64,000 nt of DNA from Trichosporon coremiiforme (lineage: Eukaryota > Basidiomycota > Tremellomycetes > Trichosporonales > Trichosporonaceae), in contig BCJJ01000015.1 of NCBI GenBank assembly GCA_039545355.1, positions 992,001 to 1,056,000 of the forward strand, given 5' to 3'. The notes under the pieces are model-generated. The model saw nothing but the letters and a program-made list of their open reading frames with translations, was not told the origin of the DNA and did no database searches. The first letter of the stretch is position 1. Each line of letters opens with the position of its first letter. The position numbers were made by a program, and so were the translations under genes. Positions 1 to 11,747 of the stretch are shown in pieces.

Positions 1-1526
1 GCCGAGGTCGCGTCAACACCGCCGACGCGGGTAGGGGTCGCGGGAAGGTCCTTGTTTCCATTCAACTTAGAACCAGTGGCGGCTGCGGGGGAGGCCTCGG
101 CAGCAGAGTAAATTGCCTATGACATGTTAGCATTTTGATCCCTCACTGATGACGCTTGGGGTGGCATGTCATGCACAATTCCCAGAGGGAAAGAGATAGT
201 AAGAGGAGAATGCCACAAACGGGATACACGACGATCTGAGGGGGTGCACCAGACTGCTCAATCTTGATGACGAGGTCACCGGGAGCACGTCCGGCAGGCT
301 TGGGCTTGCAGTCAAAGGGATCGTTGGTCACGACTTCCAGCGGGGTCGTAGCAGGAGGGTCGTCGAGTTCCCAGACGGTCCAGCCGCGGTTGGGATACAG
401 ATCCGCTGGAAGTTCGCGCTCGGCGACTGTAGTCCAGCGAGTGTAGCCAGGGTCATTATGCTGTGAAGGGGGCGATGAACACACGAGCTCTAGGATGCGT
501 ATCGGGGAATAATGATGGGATAAGTGGAGCAACAGGCTCAGAATGGTCACGCAGGGAACAGCACCACTGGGGACATGTCGACTCCAACGAAAAGAAGGAA
601 TGAAGTTACTTACCGACTCGTCAAGCCTGCTAGTGTCGTGCGTAGTGTCGTGGGGTGATCCCTCCTCCTCCTCGGGGATTCCGTTAGCGTTGCCAGAACC
701 GTCCTCGGCGGGAAGGTAAGCACAGCGAATCTTCTGCTCCTGAATGCTGGCCTTGTTGGTGCGCTCGACAGAGGCCCACTGTGAGAGTCAGCGCTCGGTT
801 CAAGTCTGAATCCGCGGGTGATTGGTGCCCGTAGGCGTTCCTCCTTACACAGCACCAGATCGCGCCCTACACATACCATCTCCGGAAGCGAGCGCATCTC
901 CTCGTCGGCAGGGATGAAAGCCGACTGGACGAGGAACTTGTCCTTGCACTTGGCATGGGGAGGGGGGTCCTGGGGTAAAGGCTGAAGAACGACTGCGCCC
1001 CTTAGTATACAACCACGAATGATCAAACGTCAGCGCTACGTACTCTGAACTTCGAGGTTCTCGCCGGGCTCGACGCGACCCTGGTTGGGGCGGACGCAGT
1101 ACTGCTTAGGGGCAGTAGTCTTGACCTTGAACGCGACGGGCGACGAGTGGGGGTTGTGAATGTAGAGCGAACGCTTGACGATGGTCGTCAGCGGGCCTAG
1201 AGATGGTCAGCATTCACATTTGTTTGATCGTTGTTTTCGGAGCAGTCGAGTGCGTCGTGCGAGGTGCTTGTTGTTCTCCACCGCCTTCTTCGCACGCATC
1301 GCGATGTGTGACGCCTCTTCGCCGTCGGATTGCCGTCTGATAGCGAAGCTTTCCTATCAGACACCTATGAGTCATAGGTCTGACGAAATTGCCGGCGGGG
1401 TGAACGGCCCAAGCGACGCAGCAGCAGCAGCGATAGGCCGTGCTCAAGCACGTCGCAGTTCCGACACGGAGGATGAGACTCACGAGGGAAACCCAGCTGG
1501 TTAGGCGGGGTGAGAGTGACAGACAT
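1..1526 (-). CDS. VAP/Scs2-type MSP-domain protein, 3' end outside window
   Basis: Six exons are visible: 1526-1484, 1196-1044, 992-877, 778-614, 460-221 and 116-<1. The phases agree across every join. The first about 105 residues form a clear major sperm protein (MSP) domain. It starts MSVTLTPPNQLGFPR and carries the VAP signature VKTTAPKQYCVRPNQGRVEPG, then VLQPL and KFLVQSAF. VAP proteins are ER membrane receptors that bind FFAT motifs of lipid-transfer proteins at contact sites; the KTTAPKxYCVRPN stretch is the usual FFAT-binding face. After the MSP domain comes an acidic linker (PEEEEG), then an 80-residue exon rich in Pro, Trp and Asp that I do not recognise. The usual C-terminal coiled coil and membrane anchor are not seen and must lie beyond position 1 if they exist. 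The start is the first ATG in phase with the domain. The gene is divergent from the zinc-finger gene at 3669. Confidence 0.85.
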
Positions 1527-3668
1527 AGTGTATGGATGTCAATCAGGAAAGAAGAAGTGGGTAATGTTCGAGTTGAATGGCGGGGGTGAGAGAAAGGCGT
1601 AAGCGTGGGCGAGTTCGAGGGACGCGTTTTAGTGGCGTCTGGGGACGATAAGGAAAAGGTCAAAGGCGGCTTGATCTACAAACTTGGTGCTGGTGAGAGC
1701 GACAAGTCAGCTTTGACTGCTGGGAAGGGAGAGTAAAGGTGGGATGGATGGATGGAGATGAGAAAGAGAAAGTAGATGGTGGTGAGGGTGTGACGAGTGA
1801 CATGTCATACATGGCGGAAGGTGTGAGGCATGCTCGGGGGCAGCAGGCAGGGGCAAGCTCACGCTCGCTCACTTGAGCTGGCGTGCTATGGCTCGCTGGG
1901 CGATGGACTGCCTAGGGCCTAGGGGCGGAATTTGAGTGTGGGCCCAGCCCAGCGGCGGTCGCAGCCAACACAGACAACGCCAGGCTGGCGACCTGGAGAC
2001 CTGGCGCGGTGAGCTACAGCCTGGCTCGCTGGCTCGCTGGCTCTGGATCACTCTCGCCCGCGCCTGGCCAGCGAGTGCCCAGCGCATGCACAGTGCAATG
2101 TCAGCGCGTCAGCCTGGCTGTGCAGCTCTTATGGATCCTGTGGAGGCCATGACGCACAAGTTGCAGGGTCCAAAATGGCTCTCAATCCCAAGCTCCTAGC
2201 TCCTAAGCTTCAACTTTCGTGTCGAGAGCTTCCCAATAACCGCCTCATAGTCGTTGGCAGTCGGCCCAAGGCTGGACACGCAGAGCCTGGTGTCGCCTTG
2301 CGCCCGGGTACAGGGCACGAGGTCCGACAGGGACGCGCGAGGCACGCGCGAGGGACCAAAGGGACGAACCCATCCTGCAACGCGGCGGGACCAATTTCGT
2401 CCTGGCAATCCTTGATCGCAGTGATCATCGTACTCCTTTCTGAACCTTCGCCGCATGCCGCGCCCAACGTCGGTGTCCCGCTGTCCTCTCCATTGGCGCC
2501 CTACCGCGCCCAACCGCGCCCACACGCACCCACGGCCCACTCGCCAGCTGTTTCATCCCCTGTAGCTCATCCTTTGTCCTCAGCCTCGCTTCCTGGCAAC
2601 CTCTGTCCATCCCAAGCAGTTGAATGCTCAATGCACCCACTGCACACTACTGCGCTTGCTCCACTGCCTGTCGTCTTCGCTTCCTTTTCATAGATCGTAG
2701 AACAGACGGTTGACCGGCTTTGTTGTACGTAGCGTGCGGTGCCTCCGCCGATCGCCGACTATCGTCTCAGCGATGTCTCGCGCCCACGGCATGGCATTGT
2801 TTCGCCACAGACACAAAGACTGACGTAGACATCGACTGACAGGATCTGTTCGATTCGGCGCACGGCCCATTCGTCGCACCCTTTTGCGCAATTGTCTGTC
2901 GAGTCGATGCGTCGAAGCACACTCTATGCCGTCGATACGCGATAGCAAAAGGTGCCTCATCATCTCAGCAGGTCTAAGCGCTGCTGTACATCCGCACCGA
3001 CTGTTGGCTGCGAACGAGCACCCCCCCCGACTCCCGCATATCACGTCATCGGTACTGAATGTTTAAGTGGAGCGCACAAGCTGGGTCGCCTCCGACGAGC
3101 TCCAACATCACCGCAGGATGTAGGAACCGGCGGAGCCCAGCCAAGTCAACGACTTGGGGCTGTGTACGGCGCCAGTTGCACCACTCTGCCTGACAGGAAT
3201 CCGAATCGCCACTTCGCGTGTTTTCCGCGTGCTTCCCGGTGTTAGGCTCTACCCAACCACCGGGACGTACGATTGGTCAGATTTGACATGGGCACGGGTG
3301 AGTCTCGAGTGTCTTGACCGAGGTGAGGCTGGCATCCCGCTGAGCCTTTTGCTTGACCGGAACCTACCTCCACGGTAAACCAACTGCTCGAGTGGAGGTG
3401 GAGGGTGAACATCGCTTCCTCTGCTTCATCTCTAGTACCAGCCCAGACACTGCTCCGCCGAGTCCGACATCTACGCAACTCCCGGCAACGCTGCACCTCA
3501 TCGACGCGTCTGAACATACAGAGCGCCGCCGATTGGGCCTAACAATTGCTCACCGACCCTCGACTCTACACGGAGGACCGACCGTCTCTCATCGTTTCCG
3601 GACGTCCCTCCACCTCTCCTTATCCTTCTCTTCTTCCTCACCTCAGCGCATCTTCCGTACTCATCAGT
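1527..3668. other. Gene-free divergent region (2.1 kb)
   Basis: This stretch separates the divergent VAP-like and zinc-finger genes and must hold both promoters. Short frames occur on both strands, but none has a family motif or splice-supported extension. There are short imperfect repeats of a GGCTCGCT unit around 2025-2050 and a C-run near 3020. Position 3560-3660 is pyrimidine-rich and is the likely 5' leader of the zinc-finger gene. No RNA gene was recognised. Confidence 0.6.
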
Positions 3669-6600
3669 ATGCCCGCTGCTCGCAAAGGAGACGGAAAACC
3701 AGCCACCTTCGGGTGTGCCTACGAAGGATGCGGACAGGTGAGTAGATGCGTGGATCCCACCCCACCACGAGTGCCCAGAGTCTGACGATTTCCTCAGACA
3801 TACAGCCGTATGGAGTATTTGAAGCGACACCAGAGAAAGCGTGAGTCATGATAGCGTTTTTCGCACTCGAACGTCAGAGCTGATCGTCCAGACCAGGACG
3901 AACGTCCTTTCCAGTGCAAGGACTGCTCCAAGGCATTTGCCCGTAGGTGAGTACGCGTTTCGTGATGACCTACCTCCACCTCCGCCGCCGCCCTCCACAC
4001 CTTCTGGCCCCACTTGTTTTCTGTGCTCTGCAATCGTCGCTGACACCTCGAACAGCGATGTTCTCCTGCGTCACCGTCGCAGATGCCATCCCACCCCGCC
4101 GCCACGCGACCGCTCCTCGCACTCGCCCATGCCTCCTGTGCGTGCCCACCCCTCCGTGCCCATTTCTTCGTCGCGTACATCGGAGCGCGAAGCTTCCCCC
4201 GCCCGCGCTGGTCGCAAGCGTGCTTCCGAGAACACCGAAAACGAGCCTGCGAGCTCGCGGCCTCGTTTATCGCCGGAAGAGGACGACGATGACCGATACG
4301 ACTCACGGTTCTCCCGCAACGGTATGGGCAACGGCGGCGTGTACGGCGTCTCCAATTACTACGGAAACAACCCGGTTTCCACCGACGGCGACTACACCTC
4401 GGGTATCCTGCCGATGTTCAACGGCACCAACAACGCCTTCCACAACATGCATGACCCCAATCATCTAGAGGATGCGTCGGTGCTGCTGTCGATGGCCTAC
4501 CCCGGTGGTGTCCCTGGGTCCGACGCCAGCCCGACTATCGGTATGGTGCTGGGAGAAACCGGCGGTGCGGAGGAGACCGCCGCTGTGGCCACCACCAAGA
4601 CAGACGACGCGAACGACAACAACGAGGCAACTGTTCCTACCTCCGAGAATGAGGCCGACTCTGCCAAGTCGGGTTTTGACTCGGGCGCCGTCGAGAACCC
4701 GGCTCGGCCGGCGGCGCCGGGAGCTGTGCTGCCCGAGTCGATGGGGAACCTGGCCGGATCGATTAATTGGCTCAGCGCCAACGGTCAGGACGGAGGCGAC
4801 GCCTCGAACTGGCTGTCGTCGGACTCGTCTCGTCCTCTGTCACCCTTCAACATGACCAACCTCTTCAACTCGTCCTCGTTCAATCTGTTGTCTAACGAGA
4901 CTACTGCCATGGCTATCGCCGCTGCGGCTGCGGCTGCCACAGCCGGCGTTAGCTCGAACACAAGCAACTCTGAAGGCGAGCAGCAGCAGAACCAGCAACA
5001 GCAACAGACGCAGCAGCAGCCGCAACGGAACGTGAACGATGTTGTTGCCAGGATCCTGGAACAGCTCGCGATGAACGATGTGCCCGAGACGAGGGCTAAC
5101 CCGAACCCTGAGCGTCCGCTGCTCCGTCTCGCCAACAAGGAGATTGTTATCCGCGGTGGATCCGAGACTCCTCAGTCCTCCAGGTTCTACCTTCCGTCCG
5201 ACCGTTTCGCCGGTTGCTACCAGATTCCCCACTGGGGCCTCCCCCCTCTGCGTACTCTGTCGCTGATGGCGGCCCGTACATACTACACGGTCCTGAACCA
5301 CTGCTCGTTTGTTCACGAGCCGACATTCCAGCTAATCGACACTGCCGCTTGCCTCGCGTTTGCTATCTGTACCGTCGGAGGTATTCGCCCAAGTGGACGC
5401 AACCTCGCCCTCGCCGCTGCGAGCAAGTCCACTGCCCAGGACAGGCTGCTCGACTCTGCCTGGGAGGGCGTTTTCAACGATTACGGCAACTTTGGCGTCG
5501 GTGTCGACCCGGAAGAGGAAGAAGACCGCCGCCGTGTCGAAGAGTGGGAGGGTGGCCAGATTGTGCGCCACGAGAAGACCAACATGCTCGTCAAGTCGTT
5601 CTCGCTCGCGAAGGGCGTGCTCATGTCTGAATACAACGTCGCTCTCCTGCAGGCGCTCATCCTCTACCACGCTCCGTACTTCCTCTCGGAGCACGAGCAC
5701 GAGCGCCGTCAAGCCAACATGTTCCTCGCCACGATCGTGAACATCACGCGCCAGATCGGCTTCTTCTCCACGGACGAAGACCATGTCAAGCCCACTACGG
5801 TTCTGCCCACTATCCCCTTCTCCCCCGCTGAGCTCACCTCCGCCTGGAAGCGCTGGGTGCACCTCGAGTCCCGGCGGCGGACAGCGTTTCTCGTGTACCA
5901 CTTGGACACGGTGTCCGCGCTCGAGTCGAACTTTGGCCCAGCGATCATCCATCCGTCAGAGGTCGCTCACATCCCGCTGCCTGCCCCAGACAGCGTGTGG
6001 AAGGCTGGCTCCGCCGAGGAGTGGTACCGTGCGTGCCAGTCGTGGCGCCCGATGACGCTCGACGAGGCGATGCGCCGGACATTCGACCTTCCCTCCGCGG
6101 GACCCCTGGACGAGGCGCCGAAGGGCCTCACGCTCGACCCCAGTCTCCTCCAGGACGGGGAGTACGGTGCGTTCGCGCGTACCGCGATCATCATGACGCT
6201 GCTGCGCGGCATCATGGATCTGGGCGAGGGCCGTCGCTCGCACGGCGACTGGCGCGACCTGACCGACCTGTGGATCTCGGCCAACCACCTGCGGCCGAGC
6301 AAGGTGTGCCTGTCTGCCGACGGCTTCCCGATTGGCCAGTGCAGCCCGGAGGCGCTGCGTGCGCGTTTCAGTCTGGGGCTGCAGCGCTGGCGCGCCGGCT
6401 GGGACGCGGACCCGAGCTGTGTGCAGCAGGCGTCTTCGCCCGCGCCGTCCATTCCCACTCCCGCTGCCAGCACGCCCGGTACTGTCAGCGACACGGCCAG
6501 CAGCACCAAGGGCGCCCCTCGCCCCGTGTACTGCGAGGAGGCGCTGCCGTTCTACGTCCTCGCCAACTCGCTCATGGAGGTGCTCGCCGGCCAGCCGCCG

Positions 6601-6693
6601 ACGCCGCGCCCCGGGTTCAACGCGTTGTCCAATGTCAAGTATGATCAGATGCTGAACGCGAGCCGCATCCTGGCGCGTGCGGGCGAGATCTGA
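3669..6693 (+). CDS. C2H2 zinc-finger transcription factor with fungal-specific regulatory domain
   Basis: Four exons: 3669-3737, 3798-3840, 3892-3946 and 4056-6693, giving 934 residues. Three short introns near the 5' end split the DNA-binding domain, so the zinc fingers only appear after splicing. Finger 1 uses C16, C21, H34 and H38; finger 2 uses C46, C49, H62 and H67. A long Ser/Pro/Asn-rich linker follows, with a glutamine-rich run near residues 364-381 and an alanine run just before it (around 4915-4945). Residues about 450-680 resemble the fungal-specific transcription factor domain, including PHWGLPPLRTLSLMAARTYY and LYHAPYFLSEHE. This architecture (two N-terminal C2H2 fingers plus the fungal domain) is known from nuclear regulators of carbon, stress and morphology genes. 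I cannot assign a target pathway. The start is the only ATG in phase ahead of finger 1. Confidence 0.9.
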
Positions 6694-7261
6694 GCTCTGC
6701 GTGTGCACTGCCAGCGACACCGTTCGTCCCTCACAAGCAGCAGGAACACTCCTTATCATAGTTCTTTATGGTCTTCTCGGTATACATACCCCCCGATTCC
6801 CTTCCCAAGACTCAAGTTATCCCAAGATTCGCACTTTCCGCATCCCATTCCCCATACACAACCCAAGACGCACCGGCCAACATGCCGGCTCAAGCTCAGC
6901 CTATTGTAACGTACCAGACTCAGTGATGCTATGTTTGTGTTGATAAGAGTGGGACAGAAATTTGGTCGGGCGCACTGACAGCTTCGTACGGCTCATGCTG
7001 ATGCGAATTGGCCTGGGGTCTGTAGCTATGCGATTTGCTCGAGAGCTCAAGATCAGGTCCAGCCCGGGCGGCGAGAATCGACAACCGAGGAAGACGGTCA
7101 AGAACTTGGGAAGTTGCGCCACCGCTGCCACCGATACGGGGCCCCTGCCGACATTTCGATCGCGTCGCCGCCGCACTCCGTCGGGAACTCTCGTGCAGTG
7201 TGACGCACTGACAGATCTCGAAACTTTCATTCTTTCCCTCCTATCAGCATCGTCAGCAACA
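6694..7261. other. Intergenic region between zinc-finger gene and NTA1
   Basis: This holds the 3' end of the zinc-finger gene and the upstream region of the amidase gene. The part around 6780-6890 is AC- and pyrimidine-rich. No coding sequence with family support and no RNA gene was seen. Confidence 0.6.
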
Positions 7262-8338
7262 ATGACGATACAAGCGCGCCGGCCACTGCGAATCGCGACG
7301 GTGCAGTTTGATCCGAAGGTGGGCCCCTCCTCCCTGTTGGAGATGGCGCTGACGACAGCTCGGACAAGTCGAGGCGAATGCGGAACGCGTGCGACAAATG
7401 ACCGCGGAGTACGTGGGCGGCGAAGCTACCTGCCTCGAGAGGATCAGCTAACGGCAGTCTCTCCGCGGACTCCGTCGATCTTCTAGTGCTCCCCGAAATG
7501 GCGCTGACGGGGTATATGTTCCCCACCCCCACAGCCGTCAGACCCTTCCTGGAACCCGCCGGCAAAGGTGCCACCTCGCAGCTGGCGTGCGAGCTCGCCT
7601 CCCGGTTAGAGTGCTACGTTGTGGGGGGATATCCCGAGTCTCTGCCTCCAGACGAGGCCGAAGCCTCTGTCACGGGCGAGACGGATGGATTAGCCGGCCT
7701 CCAGGGGATCGGGTACAACAGCGCCGTTGTTGCGGGACCAACAGGCGTCATTGGGAATTACAGGAAGACATTCCTCTTCGAAACGGACAAGGTGTGGTGT
7801 CGGTCTGGAGGGGGATTTGGGGTGTTTGACCTCGAGGGGGTTGGAAGAATTGCAGTGGGGATCTGCATGGGTGAGTCGCAGCTTAAGCTCGTCATGCTCG
7901 CTCGCTAACTCTATAGACATGAACCCGCGCGACTTTGCCGCACCGTGGAACGCGTTCGAGCTCGCTACGCACGTTGCGTCTGTCGACGCCGACGTGCTCG
8001 TCGTGCCTATGAACTGGCTCGACCCCGACGAGAATCTCTCGCACGACTCTGACTCCAGTTCGGATGAGGAGGACATCGCACACCGGGATTTCATGGCGGA
8101 GCCTTCCGCCAGCAATTTGAACTACTGGGCTGCGAGGCTGACGCCGCTGCATGTCGCCGCCAAGGGGCCGAGGAAGGACGTTGTCTTCGTCGCGGCGAAC
8201 CGTTGTGGGACCGAGGAAGGCACGACGTTTGTCGGTACCTCCGCCGTCATGCTCCTCAGCTCCGATCCGCCAAAAGTGCACCTCGGCGCTTACTGCAACC
8301 GAGGCGAGGAACGCGTCATGACATGTACGATCGAGTGA
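7262..8338 (+). CDS. NTA1: Protein N-terminal amidase (Nta1-like nitrilase)
   Basis: Four exons: 7262-7318, 7359-7408, 7458-7870 and 7917-8338, giving 313 residues. The protein is a single carbon-nitrogen hydrolase (nitrilase) domain. All three catalytic residues are visible: E49 in LVLPEMALTGY, K139 in NYRKTFLFETDKVWC, and C172 in GICMDMNPRDF, the last one created by the splice at 7870/7917. The GICMDMNP form is typical of Nta1, which deamidates N-terminal Asn or Gln and feeds substrates to the Arg/N-degron pathway. A Ser/Asp/Glu-rich insert (around 8038-8070) interrupts the catalytic domain. At 313 residues it is shorter than yeast Nta1 (457). The first intron begins GTGGGC, which is a weak donor, but the join restores the conserved DPKLGQVEANAERV sequence. 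Confidence 0.92.
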
Positions 8339-8515
8339 ACAGCATGAACGCGTGATTGTTTTTTCTCTTGCATCAAATTCTAGAATAGCCGTGCTTACTG
8401 CTCAGCAATGAAGGGTGGGTGAGGTAGAAGGTGTTGGGGTGTATGGGCTTGCGTTGCTGCGGTGCAACGCCTAGTCTACAGAGCGTACACTCGGGGCGCG
8501 AGCGCGTAGCCGTAC

Positions 8516-9277
8516 TTAAAACTTGGGCGCCGGGCACTTGTAGGTAGTCTCCGCACCAGTGTTGAGAATAAGAGCAACAATGAGACCGTAAAGACCCAGG
8601 ACTTCGGCGAAAATGAGAATAAGAACCATTCCGACGAAGAGACGAGGCTGCTGAGCGAATCCACGGACACCGGCGTCACCAACAACACCAATGGCGAAAC
8701 CAGCAGCGAGACCGGCGAGACCGACAGAGAGACCAGCACCGAGCTGAATGAAGCCGGTGTAGAGAGGCATGGGCGACTTGAGGCCACCAGCGATCAGAAC
8801 GGACACGACGAGACCGTACTGAGGATTAGCGACGGTTGGTTTTGTGATCTCACAATGGCAAGAATACCAGCCATGACGACGGGAATGACGCCCTGCATCA
8901 TGAGGTCAGGACGAAGGACAGCCATGGCCGAGACTCCGACACCAGACTTGGCGGTACCGTAGCTGTTTACGAGACACGTTCATAATGAGGCGAGATCCGG
9001 GTTTCGCAGGCCGGATGATGTCGTGAAGCCAGACAAGATAAGAAGGAAGACCGAACCACAGCGAAATAACGGCGTAGCGTCAGTCTAGTGCTCCAGCGAG
9101 GGAGGAACTTCAGCGGTCCCGCGATCGGCTGAATGCCCGAACGTCGGAGCTCACCGCGTTCCTCCAAAAACATGTCACTCACGCAGCGCCCATCGAAGTG
9201 AAGACGATGGCGGCCGTGGCGCCCATGGCGCCGAAGAAGGGGGAGTAAGCGGGGCAAAGGTCGGCGGCGGTCGACAT
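8516..9277 (-). CDS. VMA3: V-type proton ATPase proteolipid subunit c
   Basis: Three exons: 9277-9183, 8962-8854 and 8818-8516, giving 168 residues. The product is the hairpin-duplicated, four-helix proteolipid of the membrane Vo rotor. It starts [19 protein letters not shown]. Helix 2 is followed by [15 protein letters not shown], helix 3 by [18 protein letters not shown], and helix 4 contains the proton-carrying glutamate in [11 protein letters not shown]. Length and sequence fit subunit c (Vma3) better than c' or c''. The first intron (8963-9182) is 220 nt, long for this window, and could carry regulatory sequence. The gene lies tail-to-tail with NTA1 (177 nt between stop codons) and head-to-head with the ZNF511-like gene, with about 500 nt between start codons. 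Confidence 0.95.
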
Positions 9278-9776
9278 TCTGTCATGTTGTCAGCAATCGT
9301 GTTCGGCGTTGCCAAGGCTGCCCGACAGTCAACGACCGATTGCACCGCCGCGTCGCGTCGGAGGAAGGTCTGAAAGCAGTACTTCCCCAAGCGCTGAGAG
9401 AGGCGGTGTCGATGTTCGCATTCCGATCCTCCTCATTGACGCCGTCGGTGCTAGTCGATGCTGTTGCCGATGCTGTCTACTCACTCGATCGTTGTCTGGG
9501 GTGGTTGGCTGGAGCTGATCGTCGATGACTATGACGGAGGTGGGTGACAGCGCTGGAGGGACCGGCAGTGAGCCCTCAGCCGGGGATTCGGCGTTGGCAG
9601 TTGTGGCGTATGACGTCGTTGCCGCCCAAGTCTCAAAAGTCGGACGTTTCAGAAGCATCGACAATAACAATCGAACGCCTTGCATGGACGCGCGACAGTG
9701 CTCTGCATGACGACCAGAGAGGAGCGGCGAGCTTCCCACTCTCAATCAAAACTCCGGGGCCAAGAACCATCCAACC
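9278..9776. promoter_or_regulatory. Divergent promoter between VMA3 and the ZNF511-like gene
   Basis: The start codons of two divergent genes lie 499 nt apart, so this interval must contain both promoters. Small frames on both strands here have no recognisable content. No defined transcription-factor motif stands out by eye. Confidence 0.5.
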
Positions 9777-10736
9777 ATGGAAGCTAACATGGAATGGCGC
9801 AACAAGCGCCGGCGCTCGGAGTCGATTTCAGGCGAGTCCGAAGACGAAGGATCCATGCGCTCTCGAACACCATCGCCGGAGCCCGCTCACATTACCAAGT
9901 TCCACCGCGGCGAGTCGCCGCAGAAGGAGCTACTCTGCACCCTTCCACCAACGTGCTCTCAACCTGGCAAGGCGCAGGCGTTCGCAACTCAGGCGGAACT
10001 GTACGCCCACCAAGCGTCGCTGCACCAGTGGATATGTCGGGTACCCATCAAGGACAAGGTGGGCCGAGTCGGCGAGGGTCAGTTTGTGATCGTGCCGGAA
10101 CAGTTCAGCGGGCGCTCAACGTTCGGCAAGGGCAACAAGTGGCGGGAGTGCGGCAAGGTGTTCCCCGAAGAGAGATTGCTAGACTTGGTGGGTTGACTCT
10201 GTTAATTGTTGCTGACGGCCAGCATTACGCAGAGACACACGACCCCATAGTACGGGAGCGTCAAGAGAGAGGCGAGAACATCGTGAGTAGAAGCGCACGC
10301 CCTAAGAAGGCAGCACTGACCCTCTCAGTTTGCTTGCTTCCTGCCCGAAAGTCAGTGCGACGAGCTGTTCCCGACGCCGAAGAAGAGACGATGGCACATG
10401 ATCAATGAACACCGTGGGTTGCAGATGCACAGTCAAATGCAGACAGTTGAATTGACGGTAGACTATCCGCACGACTACTTCTTCAGCATCACGAATCATG
10501 GAGTAAACCAGATCACGCGGCAAGAGGGTCCAGCCGCGTCTCTGATTAGACCTCGGCGCGAACCTCCTCCGCCTGAAGAACTCCGATCAAAACCAGCTCG
10601 TCCTCCGCGAGGACCATCTGACGACTTAATGAATATTGACGATCTGACGACGAAAATGGAGAGCCTGGAGAGCTCTCTGGCGTTTGTGCCGAGTGGAGTG
10701 AGAAAGTCGCGGGCGCGCAGGGCGATGGACTTCTAG
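9777..10736 (+). CDS. ZNF511-like C2H2 zinc-finger protein
   Basis: Three exons: 9777-10187, 10223-10282 and 10329-10736, giving 292 residues. The two introns are 35 and 46 nt, and both use CTGAC branch points just before the acceptor. The Cys/His residues are arranged in atypical, widely spaced fingers: LLCTLPPTCSQ, then LYAHQASLHQWICRVP, and a third unit, FACFLPESQCDELF...HMINEH, assembled by splicing at 10328. This series of irregular C2H2 fingers followed by FPTPKKRRWHMINEHR is the pattern of the ZNF511/fungal 'Gip' family, whose biochemical role is poorly known. The N-terminus is basic and Ser-rich (NKRRRSESISGESEDE), resembling a nuclear localisation signal. The C-terminal 80 residues are Pro-rich and low in conservation signals. 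The start at 9777 is the first ATG; a second one lies four codons later. Confidence 0.8.
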
Positions 10737-11113
10737 ACCAGAAGGTGCTGGCATGCATGTGTACAATATGACACCTGAATGAGGACTGGCCCGGTAAAGC
10801 AGCATGCAGCATGTCATTGACAACTTGAAGCGCTCCATGCTGCTGCGGTGATCTCTGCAGCGGCGGCGCACGGACGACGCAGGAGGTTACTGAGCTATCT
10901 CGATCTCACGCCACCGCACCAGCGCTGATCATCGCTGGAGCGCATGGCGACTACAGTTGACTCACCTCAACTATCACCTATCAATATGGACGCTTGTGTC
11001 TCTACACTTGCTACCTCACACATAGCTGTCTCCGCACACTTTGGCCCTTTCCGTTCCCACCATCCCTTCCCTTCCGGGGGAGCGTCGACAACACCCGCCC
11101 TTCCACCCCCGCG
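10737..11113. other. Intergenic region before F-box-like gene
   Basis: No coding sequence with support. From about 10990 to 11110 the plus strand is pyrimidine-rich and resembles a 5' leader. A short Met-initiated frame at 10944 has no recognisable content. Confidence 0.5.
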
Positions 11114-11747
11114 ATGCTGCGGCTGCCCGTCGAGCTGAAGCTCATGATCCTGCGGCAGTTGCCCAGGAAGGACATGTTCACACTCCTTAAGTTCAGTCTA
11201 GCCGTGCTGCGAGCAACATCGTTGCTTGGGCATCCAGCGGCTCAGATCCCAACATCGCTGTGAAAAGGAGCAACAGTCATACTGCCAGTCGGCTTACTTG
11301 GGCGACCTTGCGTCCGGTATCGCCAGCTCGAAGGCGCGCGTCACACTCGTCAACTATTCGGCCATCATTCCCGACGGTGTGGACCGCTTCGAAGCGCTAG
11401 CAGCCCTCAAGCGTGGCAAGCGCCTCACCGTGCGCAAGGAGGTTTTGAGGGAGCTGCGCGACGCGCACAAGACACACAAGACAGAGGCGGCATACAAGGC
11501 GCACCTACCCAACGTGCGCCTAGTGTCGATGGAGAGCTGGATCCGCTCCGGAGCCTGGGAAGACGTGTCCGTGCGCAAGGAGGTCAGCCACTGGCTCGAC
11601 AGTATCGAGAAGCTCAAAACGAAGGCCAAGTGGAAGGCGATCGCGAAGAAACCCAAGTCTGCGAAGCAGAAAGTGAAGTGCGCGAACGGGAATGTTTTGA
11701 AAGACGACACACCTCTGGTAAGGCCGCCGGGCACAAGATCATGGTGA
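11114..11747 (+). CDS. Possible F-box-like protein (short, perhaps degenerate)
   Basis: The reading frame from ATG 11114 encodes LRLPVELKLMILRQLPRKDM, which looks like the start of an F-box (LPxEL...IL..L). F-box proteins are substrate adaptors of SCF ubiquitin ligases. This frame stops after 50 codons at 11263. The following 170 codons, open in another frame to 11747, contain a basic, Lys-rich region (KLKTKAKWKAIAKKPKSAK). A 34-nt intron at 11204-11237 (GTGCTG...CCAG) would join the two frames into a 199-residue protein and would match the short introns elsewhere. Its donor is weak, however, and no CTRAC branch point is visible, so a frameshifted relic is equally possible. The length is short for fungal F-box proteins of this type. 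Treat the function as a guess. Confidence 0.42.

Noticed and set aside
2025..2050. GGCTCGCT short repeats
   Set aside because: Only about three imperfect copies; no sign of a mobile element.
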